Part shown: in pieces, positions 44,055-50,788 of the stretch
Layout: each line of letters begins with the position of its first letter
Numbering within the stretch: the stretch's first letter is position 1
From: Paenibacillus xylanexedens
Lineage (GTDB): Bacteria > Bacillota > Bacilli > Paenibacillales > Paenibacillaceae
Assembly: GCF_017874615.1 (NCBI RefSeq)
Contig: NZ_JAGIKV010000029.1
Span: 1-64,000, forward strand
DNA length: 64,000 nucleotides
Direction: 5' to 3'
Program-made: the position numbers and the translations under genes
Notes under the pieces: model-generated
What the model was told of the DNA's origin: nothing
Database searches by the model: none
The model's input: the letters and a program-made list of their open reading frames with translations, nothing else

Positions 44055-44876
44055 CTACCCCTTCGGATTTAAAGTTTTGGCCATTTTGTTCATGACACCG
44101 ACCACGACAAATGTAATTACAATCATAATCGCGGCAACAACCGAGGCCAGATACCAGTCGTTGAGGGTCATGGCGTTTTGATACAGGAACGTAGCAATCA
44201 CGCGTTGCTTACCTCCTAGGAGGGCAGGTGTGGTATACGCCGTCAGGCTTCCGACAAAGACAAGCACGGCTCCGATCACAAGTCCTGGCACAGCCAACGG
44301 GAACACAACCCGGCGGAATGCCGTAATGCGCGATGCGCCCAGACTTTGTGCTGCTTTGAGCAGGTCACCATCAATGTTCTCCAGCACGCCCACCAGAGAG
44401 ATAATCATCAGTGGCAGGAACAGATGCGTCAGACCGATCATCATCGCTGCCGGCGTGTACAGAATATCCAGCGGCTTGTCCACGATACCCAGGCCAACAA
44501 GGGTGTTATTGATCAGCCCTTTGCGTCCAAGAATGATCATCCAGCTAAACGAGCGCACGACCGGGCTCGTCAGCAGTGGGAAGATCGCCAGTGCCAGCAA
44601 AATGCCTTTGCGGCGCGGCGCTTTCTGCGAAATATAATAAGCTGTCGGGAATCCGAGCACCACACAGACGATGGTGGTGACCACGCTGACTTGCAGCGTC
44701 GTAAGCAATATTTTCAAAAAGTATGGGTCTCTGAAAAAATGCATGTATCCTTCAAACGTGAAGGAGTTTTCTTGGAAAAACGTCGACCCGATCGTCAGGA
44801 CAATCGGAATGATCATAAATGCCGCCAAAAACACGAATCCCGGCAGCAATAGCCAGTAGATTACTGATTTCTTCAT
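44055..44876 (-). CDS. ABC transporter permease, PotB family
   Basis: A 273-residue six-helix permease with the EAA loop LKAAQSLGASRITAFRRVVFPLA (in pieces, ~180-202). It follows the nucleoside hydrolase after a 200-base gap that holds element R2, and is tightly linked to the second permease. Confidence 0.92.
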   Translation of the reverse strand: MKKSVIYWLLLPGFVFLAAFMIIPIVLTIGSTFFQENSFTFEGYMHFFRDPYFLKILLTTLQVSVVTTIVCVVLGFPTAYYISQKAPRRKGILLALAIFPLLTSPVVRSFSWMIILGRKGLINNTLVGLGIVDKPLDILYTPAAMMIGLTHLFLPLMIISLVGVLENIDGDLLKAAQSLGASRITAFRRVVFPLAVPGLVIGAVLVFVGSLTAYTTPALLGGKQRVIATFLYQNAMTLNDWYLASVVAAIMIVITFVVVGVMNKMAKTLNPKG

Positions 44877-44929
44877 CGCGATACTCCTGACTTGTAAATT
44901 TAATTCGAGATTGATACTTGAATACTCCG

Positions 44930-45054
44930 ATTACAGTACCGTCCTTCGATCCCTGTTATCCCCCGATTTTTTGATTCATTTTCATAGGTGAAAATCGGGG
45001 GATAAAGGGGAACGCTTCGCTTCTCCAGATCGGTTCTGCACTCTCCGCAATCGT
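44930..45054 (+). repeat. family R nested-hairpin element, copy R2
   Basis: The inner stem is a perfect 15-bp inverted repeat, TTATCCCCCGATTTT at 44956-44970 and AAAATCGGGGGATAA at 44991-45005. The right internal loop keeps GGAACGCTTCGCTTCT. The outer arms are less clear than in other copies, so the ends given are approximate. It lies between the nucleoside hydrolase and the first permease gene. Confidence 0.75.
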
Positions 45055-45079
45055 ATAAATATCTAATTGGTTAGAGCAA

Positions 45080-46018
45080 CTACGCGTTTAATGCGTTGAT
45101 AAACAGTTCAAGGAATGCTTCCGCATCTACGGTTTCGCAGACGAGGGTGTTGGGCTTCTCACCCAAACGGTTTTGGAAGTCGCATACCATCTGGCCATCG
45201 CACAGGCGGCTGGCGGTTTCGACATCGACGTAATACGATTTGCGTCCAACGAGTTCCGGGGCAAGGGCTACGCCCACGGCTAGTGGATCATGCAACGCGC
45301 AAGCGCGGACGCCGTTCATTTGTTCGTAACGGTTGATGTAAATCTCCGTGCTTTGAGCAACGTACGCGCGCAGTGCAGGGTCTGTGAGACGCTCAATCGT
45401 TGCTTCATTCAGCAATGTTTGACGCGTCACATCCAGTCCGACTTGGGTAAGCTTCTCAATACCTGCATGCAGTACGATGCGTGCGGCCTCTGGATCAGCG
45501 TATGTGTTGTACTCGGCGGTTGGTGTAATGTTGCCATGTCCACGAACTACGCCACCCATGAAGATGACTTCCTTCAATAAAGAAGGCAATTCAGGACACT
45601 TCATCAGCGCGAGGGCCAAGTTCGTTAAGGGTGCGGTCATGATTAATGTCAGTTCACCTGGATATCGCTTGGCTTGCTCCACGATAAAGTCTGGCGCAAA
45701 ACCTTCTTCGGCTTTCTTAGACACGGCCGGATCAGGCAGCGCACCGCCCAATCCGTCCTGTCCATGTACCCGGTGTTCATAATGCGACTTGCGAGTGAGC
45801 GGTCCAGCTGCTCCGGCAATGACCGGAATTTCAGGTGCACCCGCGAGTTCAAGAATTTTGCACGTATTCTCTGTTGCCTGCTGGAGTGATACGTTCCCAC
45901 AGACTGTGGTGATGCCGAGAATGTCCAACTTCCGGCTTTTGACGGCCAGCAAAATCGCCAGTGCATCGTCAATCCCCGTGTCCACGTCCAGAATGATGCG
46001 ATTTTGCGCTTCACTCAT
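45080..46018 (-). CDS. nucleoside hydrolase (IunH/RihB family)
   Basis: A 312-residue enzyme that hydrolyses ribonucleosides to base and ribose. The N-terminal calcium site DVDTGIDDALAILLA (~residues 11-25) is complete, and GGVVRGHGNITPTAEYN plus the C-terminal catalytic His/Asp pair in LHDPLAVGVAL are present. It lies between the solute-binding protein and the permeases of the same block and probably frees bases from imported nucleosides for Ade. Specificity (purine or pyrimidine) cannot be fixed. Confidence 0.94.
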   Translation of the reverse strand: MSEAQNRIILDVDTGIDDALAILLAVKSRKLDILGITTVCGNVSLQQATENTCKILELAGAPEIPVIAGAAGPLTRKSHYEHRVHGQDGLGGALPDPAVSKKAEEGFAPDFIVEQAKRYPGELTLIMTAPLTNLALALMKCPELPSLLKEVIFMGGVVRGHGNITPTAEYNTYADPEAARIVLHAGIEKLTQVGLDVTRQTLLNEATIERLTDPALRAYVAQSTEIYINRYEQMNGVRACALHDPLAVGVALAPELVGRKSYYVDVETASRLCDGQMVCDFQNRLGEKPNTLVCETVDAEAFLELFINALNA

Positions 46019-46063
46019 CCGTTCTCAACTCCTATGCGGTGATATGGTTGCTTGCTGCAAATG

Positions 46064-46253
46064 ATATAAGTTGAACTAAAGAATATTTACACTTACCACT
46101 CCGATGACAGAATAACCTTCCGATCGCTGTTATCCCCAGATTTTTTTGAACCCCTTCTTCAAGGGAAAATCCGGGGATAAAGGCGAACGCTTCGCTTCTT
46201 CACGTTATTTCTGCCCTCTCCGTTCTCGTGTAAAAAGTTTAGTTAAACTATAT
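46064..46253 (+). repeat. family R nested-hairpin element, copy R3
   Basis: A 190-bp palindrome between the solute-binding protein and the nucleoside hydrolase. Outer arms ATATAAGTTGAACTAAA and TTTAGTTAAACTATAT pair, then TTTACAC/GTGTAAA and CAGAATAAC/GTTATTTCTG, then the inner stem at 46130-46144 and 46166-46180, closed by CCCTT-CTTC-AAGGG. The right internal loop holds GCGAACGCTTCGC, itself a small hairpin. Confidence 0.82.
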
Positions 46254-46287
46254 AGATCAGAGATAACTATTTAGTCGGTTACTTGTT

Positions 46288-47361
46288 TTATTGTGCAATC
46301 TCACGGTTCCAGCGATCTGTCCAGCCTTTAACCTGTTGATTCACAAATTCCATATCCAGCTTGTTCAGCTTCTCAACAACTTCAGCGCCATATGTTACGC
46401 CTTCTGCTTCTTCAGCAGTCAGCTCAACCTTCGTGTTTACCGGGGAATCGACTTTCGCTTTAGCAGATTTCGCTTGTACATCCTGGCTCAACTGCCAGTT
46501 GATGAACTCTTCAGCAAGCTCTTTGTTTTTGCTACCCTTCACAACATTGATCGTGTTCATCACGGCATATGCACCTTCGCTAGGTGTAACAAACTTTGCA
46601 TTAGGCACGGCTGCTTTCAGATCTTTGAAATACATTTCCATGATCGGTCCGCCAGCAATTTCTTCTTGGGAGAACATGTTCACGAACTCGGACGTTTGGC
46701 TATAGAATTTCACCACATTGCCACTCAGTTTTTTCAGTTCAGCAAATGCCGCATCTTCATTAAATGTATCGTTTCCGGCTACACGGGAAGCTGCATCCAC
46801 AACCATTGGGCCTGCTGTTGCCGTAATATTCGGGATGGTCAGGTTACCTTCGAACGCTGGGTCCCACAGGTCACTCCATGAAGTCACTTCTTTGGATACG
46901 AGATCCGGGTTATAAGCGATACCGAGCTGTCCAACCGTGTAGGCCGGGCCATAATCTTCACCAAGTGGTGCTTTGGCAATATCATAAATGTCATTTACAT
47001 TTGGAATTTTGGAGCGGTCAATTTTCTCAAACAGACCTTCATCGATACCTTGTTGTGCATAATAATCAGACAGGTAGATAACATCGACATTTGATGTTCC
47101 TTGACGAATTTTATTCAGACGTTCAGCATTATTGCCGACTTCGAGCACGATGTCTACATTATGTTCTTTTTCGAATGGACCAAATACTTCTTCATTAAAG
47201 AAATCTTCGGAGAAGCCCCAAGTGGAGATAACCAATTTGTTAGCTGCGGTCCCCCCACTGCCTGATCCGCCTGTTGCATCATCCGTGCTGCTGCCACAAC
47301 CTGAAAGTAATACCGATGTCATTGCCACTGCTGCCAAACCGCTAATCCACTTTTTCATCAT
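46288..47361 (-). CDS. ABC transporter substrate-binding lipoprotein, PotD-like
   Basis: A ~357-residue lipoprotein. The signal ends with the lipobox LLSGC (Cys ~residue 21), followed by a Gly/Ser linker and a two-lobe binding fold (LVISTWGFSEDFFNEEVFGPFEKEHNV in pieces, GPAYTVGQLGIAYNPDLV, FINWQLSQDVQ). It belongs to the PotD/iron-binding-like cluster. It starts at one of two adjacent ATG codons after CAGGATC; the longer frame upstream has no ribosome site and runs into element R4. It heads the block with nucleoside hydrolase, permeases, ATPase and ade, so nucleosides or purine bases are the best guess for its ligand. Confidence 0.9.
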   Translation of the reverse strand: MMKKWISGLAAVAMTSVLLSGCGSSTDDATGGSGSGGTAANKLVISTWGFSEDFFNEEVFGPFEKEHNVDIVLEVGNNAERLNKIRQGTSNVDVIYLSDYYAQQGIDEGLFEKIDRSKIPNVNDIYDIAKAPLGEDYGPAYTVGQLGIAYNPDLVSKEVTSWSDLWDPAFEGNLTIPNITATAGPMVVDAASRVAGNDTFNEDAAFAELKKLSGNVVKFYSQTSEFVNMFSQEEIAGGPIMEMYFKDLKAAVPNAKFVTPSEGAYAVMNTINVVKGSKNKELAEEFINWQLSQDVQAKSAKAKVDSPVNTKVELTAEEAEGVTYGAEVVEKLNKLDMEFVNQQVKGWTDRWNREIAQ

Positions 47362-47404
47362 GATCCTGATTCCCCCTGATATATGTGTTTTAACAACCCA
47401 ACCA

Positions 47405-47597
47405 TTAAGTTGAACTAAATTGATAACACATCTTACGTAGAAAACAGAAAGAACCTGGAGAAACGAAGTGTTCGCCTTTATCACAAGATTTCTCCCTTAT
47501 TTAAAGGAAATAAAAGAAATCTGGGGATAACAGCGATCGAAGGGTCTTCCTGATTTTCGAAGAATATGATGTGTTATACAGAGTTAGTTCGACTTAA
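47405..47597 (-). repeat. family R nested-hairpin element, copy R4 (inverted)
   Basis: A 193-bp palindrome 44 bases upstream of the solute-binding protein start, in the opposite orientation to the other copies. Outer arms TAAGTTGAACTAA/TTAGTTCGACTTA, then TAACACATC/GATGTGTTA (perfect), then an inner stem TTATCCCCAGATTTCT with two mismatches. It covers the place where the promoter or leader of the block should be. Confidence 0.8.
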
Positions 47598-47600
47598 AAA

Positions 47601-47643
47601 ACAAAAAGAAAAGCATTCTTGTATAAACAAGAACACTTTTCTT
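47601..47643 (-). terminator. terminator downstream of the DUF2294 gene
   Basis: AAGAAAAG..TTCTTGT pairs with ACAAGA..CTTTTCTT (15 of 17). On the minus strand it is followed by TTTTGTTTTTTAAG, a strong U tract. It is 160 bases past the DUF2294 stop and directly before element R4, so it also insulates the purine block. No gene is supported between 47644 and 47805. Confidence 0.8.
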
Positions 47644-47805
47644 CGTAAACAAAGGAAAGCGACACCCGCTGCCGGTACATCATCGGTTTCTGCTTCAGAA
47701 TCAATCCGAAGACAGACGCCATCATATGAAATTGTACGGAACCTGATCATGAATCGGGCCATAACCTTCGTATACATCAACAAGAATCAATCCTGCCGAT
47801 CCATC

Positions 47806-48150
47806 TTAGGCCTGTTCCAGAATCACATTTGTGATTGCCCACTGAGTGGACGCATCATAATCCCGCAATATAGCTTCAATTGGCAAACCCATGTGCTGCT
47901 CGAGCTTCTCCCGGAATTTCTTCTTATATAAGACAGACATGCGGAAGTCCACTTCCAGCTTTAAGCCGGGGGCCTCCCCTTCCAGGGCGTCAGAGCGCGG
48001 TGAACGTCGGTGCTTCGCGTAGAAGGTCACAATATTCTGGTCAATGGTCACTCTCAGGAGAGTGGTGCCAAATCCGAACAGTTCCTTCGAGATTTCGTTA
48101 TAATACTGGCACATCTTCTTCTTGCTCTCATTGCTGTCCAGTAGTTCCAT
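47806..48150 (-). CDS. DUF2294 family protein
   Basis: A ~114-residue soluble protein. The pattern ISKELFGFGTTLLRVTIDQNIVTFYAK (in pieces, ~20-46) followed by a helix with EVDFRMSVLYKKKFREKLEQ and a last strand resembles DUF2294, whose function is unknown. The ATG giving MELLDSNES is favoured because GGTGAG is 5 bases upstream; a GTG four codons earlier is possible. After the TAA stop the same frame stays open for 27 more codons. Confidence 0.75.
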   Translation of the reverse strand: MELLDSNESKKKMCQYYNEISKELFGFGTTLLRVTIDQNIVTFYAKHRRSPRSDALEGEAPGLKLEVDFRMSVLYKKKFREKLEQHMGLPIEAILRDYDASTQWAITNVILEQA

Positions 48151-48524
48151 GAACTCACCCACATCTCTTACTACCGTACATTCGACGTGTTAACACGATT
48201 GATTATACATAAATATACGATCATAGGCAACCCAAAAGATATAGTTAACATGAGAATAACACATAAAAGCGAACGATGAGACATTAACAGCTAAAAACAA
48301 TTCGTCTTAAACCACAGTGAATTTACATTAATATGCCTGCATGTCATTCCTATACTATTGTTGCTTCTACACTCCGTTTTAATACACAGGATTCGAGGCT
48401 TTGTTTCAACTTTCCCTAAATGGGTACTAATTCCTGCGAAACATAGACAAACTTCGTCATTAACCGTTAAAATGAGACACAATGTTTACCTGTTTTTATT
48501 TTCTAGAAATTGGAGGCTTATACC
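48151..48524. other. 374-base divergent gap without recognised gene
   Basis: AT-rich region between the divergent DUF2294 and YIP1-like genes, where both promoters must lie. ATGAGACA occurs twice (48277 and 48470), and no longer repeat, operator or small gene is convincing. Confidence 0.5.
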
Positions 48525-49439
48525 ATGAAATGTCCAGTATGTAATCACGAAAATGGAGATGCCCATTTTTGCGAGAGGTGCGGCTCTAATCTAACGCAAA
48601 CAACCTCATCACCAACTCCTGTACCGAACTCGGAATCTGCTGCTTCCGAACCCGAATATACCCGTTGGTCCAGCACGCAGGCTACCTCTTCCCAGGCATC
48701 CGTTCCATCCAACACACCATCCGTCTCCATTCACAAGGAACAGGCGAGAGAATCAACAGGTACCAATGACCATGCTTCTGCAGGAGACAATAGCTCCAAT
48801 CAGTGGAATAATATTGTGCAGAATGAGAAAGTTCAGCAAGCCAAAGAAGTAAGCAAACAGTATCTATCCTATTTCCTCAGTGTATTGGCCCGTCCTTATC
48901 AGACGATGAAAACCGTTGGTGACCAGCATTCCCTAAACGGATGGCTAACGATGGCGCTAATTGCAGTTCTATCTTCTACATACTTCTTAATTACCTTTAG
49001 TCGCATAGGCATGGACGGCTTGTTCATTGGTGGATTTTTAAGACCGCTGTTGTTCACCGTCATTATCCTGATTGCCTCAATTGCACTGATGTACGCTATT
49101 CTAAAGATTGAAAAAATAACCTTCCGTCCCAAAACACTGGTTGCCCAGTTCGGTACATTGCTTGTTCCTGCTGTCGTATCCCTTGTTCTGGCGAATCTGT
49201 TTATTATCATCTCGTATTCCATCGCGATTTCATTGCTTGCTGTCTCGTATATCATTATCTTTGTTGCGCTGAACTCGGTGCTGTTCCAATATCCACTGAA
49301 TCGTACCAAAGCAGCCATCGACAGCATGTACAGCGTGCTGATCGCCAATGTGGTCGTGTTCTTTATTCTGTATCGATTGTTGGGTGAGATTATCATTGGG
49401 CTGATCCGCTTGATGCTTTCGCCGTTTGGTCGTCTGTAA
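48525..49439 (+). CDS. zinc-ribbon membrane protein with YIP1-like domain
   Basis: A 304-residue protein. It begins with a zinc ribbon (CPVC at residues 3-6 and CERC near residue 17-20), continues with a ~90-residue Ser/Thr/Pro-rich linker, and ends with five membrane helices of the YIP1/DUF-type (SYFLSVLARPYQTMKTV marks the domain entry, ~residue 115). The start is the ATG 8 bases after GGAGG. Such proteins are common in Bacillales; a role in membrane organisation is only presumed. Confidence 0.85.
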   Translation: MKCPVCNHENGDAHFCERCGSNLTQTTSSPTPVPNSESAASEPEYTRWSSTQATSSQASVPSNTPSVSIHKEQARESTGTNDHASAGDNSSNQWNNIVQNEKVQQAKEVSKQYLSYFLSVLARPYQTMKTVGDQHSLNGWLTMALIAVLSSTYFLITFSRIGMDGLFIGGFLRPLLFTVIILIASIALMYAILKIEKITFRPKTLVAQFGTLLVPAVVSLVLANLFIIISYSIAISLLAVSYIIIFVALNSVLFQYPLNRTKAAIDSMYSVLIANVVVFFILYRLLGEIIIGLIRLMLSPFGRL

Positions 49440-49440
49440 A

Positions 49441-49514
49441 ATAGTTCAGTTGGAATAAAGCTATTTACACTTGTTACTTCGATGACAGAACAACCTTCCG
49501 ATCGCTGTTATCCC
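49441..49514 (+). repeat. truncated family R element, copy R5
   Basis: Only the left half is present: AGTTCAGTTGGAATAAAG, CTATTTACAC, GATGACAGAACAACC and TTCCGATCGCTGTTATCCC match R3 and R6, and similarity stops at 49514 in the middle of the inner stem. It starts right after the YIP1-like gene stop. Confidence 0.75.
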
Positions 49515-49533
49515 ATTAGATATGTACTAGGCA

Positions 49534-49564
49534 TTCCCTGCTCACGCGGGGAAGGTCTTTTTTT
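49534..49564 (+). terminator. terminator of the YIP1-like gene
   Basis: TTCCCTGC-TCAC-GCGGGGAA (8 bp, one G-T) followed by GGTCTTTTTTT. Confidence 0.85.
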
Positions 49565-49602
49565 GGTTTTCCAAGGCAGCATTGCGCTGAGCATGATTCA
49601 TA

Positions 49603-49619
49603 CACTATAATGTGTAGTG
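49603..49619. promoter_or_regulatory. BlaI-type operator 1 before the DUF3105 gene
   Basis: CACTATAATGTGTAGTG has the same CACTAY-N5-GTAGTG frame as the blaI operator, with one base changed in the left half. Confidence 0.6.
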
Positions 49620-49637
49620 CAATAGGTATGTTCTTAT

Positions 49638-49677
49638 TTACGTAACAAACACGGAACTAGCAACTCCCGTTACGTAA
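49638..49677. promoter_or_regulatory. paired TTACGTAA palindromes before the DUF3105 gene
   Basis: TTACGTAAC at 49638-49646 and GTTACGTAA at 49669-49677 form a 9-bp inverted repeat, and each contains the 8-bp palindrome TTACGTAA. They sit between the two BlaI-type operators. They could be a second operator pair or a hairpin. Confidence 0.45.
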
Positions 49678-49702
49678 TGAGTGGATTCACCATTGCCACC
49701 AA

Positions 49703-49719
49703 CACTACATTGTGTAGTG
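49703..49719. promoter_or_regulatory. BlaI-type operator 2 before the DUF3105 gene
   Basis: CACTACATTGTGTAGTG is a perfect 7-3-7 inverted repeat, exactly 100 bp after operator 1 and 42 bases before the start codon. It shares all twelve arm bases with the blaI operator at 3274-3290. Confidence 0.7.
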
Positions 49720-49760
49720 TATTAATCACTCATTTTACAAAGAAAGCAGAGGAACTCTCT

Positions 49761-50507
49761 ATGGACATGACTCATATGAATCATATGCAAATGGAGCACG
49801 AGGCAGGTACATCCTACCTGTGGCTCATCGTAGGTGTAATCGTGTTACTGTTCTCCATCGCCGCCTATATCTGGGCATCACGCACACAGGGCAAAATTCT
49901 GGGCCACATGAAAAAGAAAGAGCGGGCAGACATCCAGAAAAAAAGTCGATCCCTTCGGCTGGCTGCACATGTAATGATGGCTGTGTCGATTATTACGTTT
50001 GGCCTGTTCTTCATGCAAGGTGCAGGTAAAACATATAATGTAGCTGATCTGGAGTCCAACGCGACAATCGACGTAACGGACGATAAATATTATGGGGCAG
50101 ACCATACGGAGGACCCCATTCAGTATGAGATGACAATTCCAACATCGGGGCCGCATAATCCGCATGATATCAAGTTTGGATTTTACACCGACTTCCCGGG
50201 CTATAATTACCTGGTACACAATCTGGAGCACGGGGATATCATCATCTATTATCGTGAGAACGCAAGCGAGGATTTGAAGGAACATCTGAAATACCTAGCC
50301 AAATTCCGCGAAGCCGGAGCAGGTATTCTGGCTGTACCCAACAAGGATATTCCCGAAGGCAGTGAAGTCGTGGTGACCGCATGGACCAAAACGATGAAGC
50401 TCGACCAATTCGACGATGCCAAAGTAGGTACTTTTATCAATAAATATATTAATCAGGGACCTGAAAAGATTCCTGCCTCTGTTCGCCAGGGCGGCGGAAC
50501 AATGTAA
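49761..50507 (+). CDS. DUF3105 membrane protein, predicted BlaI target
   Basis: A 248-residue protein with a Met/His-rich start (MDMTHMNHMQMEHE), two membrane helices (~13-35 and ~57-79) and an outside domain with the DUF3105 signature: PHNPHDIKFGFYTDFPGYNYLVHNLEHGDIIIYY in pieces (~125-160). The His residues could bind a metal. The start chosen is 8 bases after GAGG; the frame upstream runs through operator 2. The two BlaI-type operators suggest control by the repressor encoded near 3 kb. Function unknown. Confidence 0.85.
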   Translation: MDMTHMNHMQMEHEAGTSYLWLIVGVIVLLFSIAAYIWASRTQGKILGHMKKKERADIQKKSRSLRLAAHVMMAVSIITFGLFFMQGAGKTYNVADLESNATIDVTDDKYYGADHTEDPIQYEMTIPTSGPHNPHDIKFGFYTDFPGYNYLVHNLEHGDIIIYYRENASEDLKEHLKYLAKFREAGAGILAVPNKDIPEGSEVVVTAWTKTMKLDQFDDAKVGTFINKYINQGPEKIPASVRQGGGTM

Positions 50508-50602
50508 TGACGTAATCACTCAGTCATATGAAGCCCCTCTAAGGAGTAACAATGAGGTTTCTTCCAATGATGGGCATGGTCAATATAGGATTGAAACGAA
50601 AC

Positions 50603-50640
50603 TAGCTCCCGGATCAAATTGACTCGGGGGCTAATTCTTT
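50603..50640 (+). terminator. terminator of the DUF3105 gene
   Basis: TAGCTCCCG pairs with CGGGGGCTA (one G-T) and is followed by ATTCTTTAT. It lies directly before the predicted promoter of the chemoreceptor. Confidence 0.7.
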
Positions 50641-50659
50641 ATCGAACAGATGCCGATAT
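50632..50659 (+). promoter_or_regulatory. candidate sigma-D promoter of the chemoreceptor gene
   Basis: TAAT at 50632-50635 and GCCGATAT at 50652-50659 with 16 bases between match the motility sigma consensus TAAA-N15/16-GCCGATAT except for one base. It is 130 bases before the start of a chemoreceptor gene, the class expected under this sigma factor. Confidence 0.65.
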
Positions 50660-50788
50660 TTCAATTAGAAAACTGTATATTTGATATACAATACATACGA
50701 ACCAAAAAAGAAATTCGAGCATCGAGCACTAAATTAAAGGGACAAAAAGACGATTCATCCAACGGATCAAGGGGGAACACTTTTACCA

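Noticed and set aside
46110..46135. GGGATAACAG in family R resembling part of the I-SceI site
   Set aside because: Only ten bases agree and no homing endonuclease gene is present; the match is incidental to the conserved stem.
47566..47931. Plus-strand 121-codon frame across element R4 and a terminator
   Set aside because: It runs through a palindromic repeat and a minus-strand terminator and then opposite the DUF2294 gene; no ribosome site.
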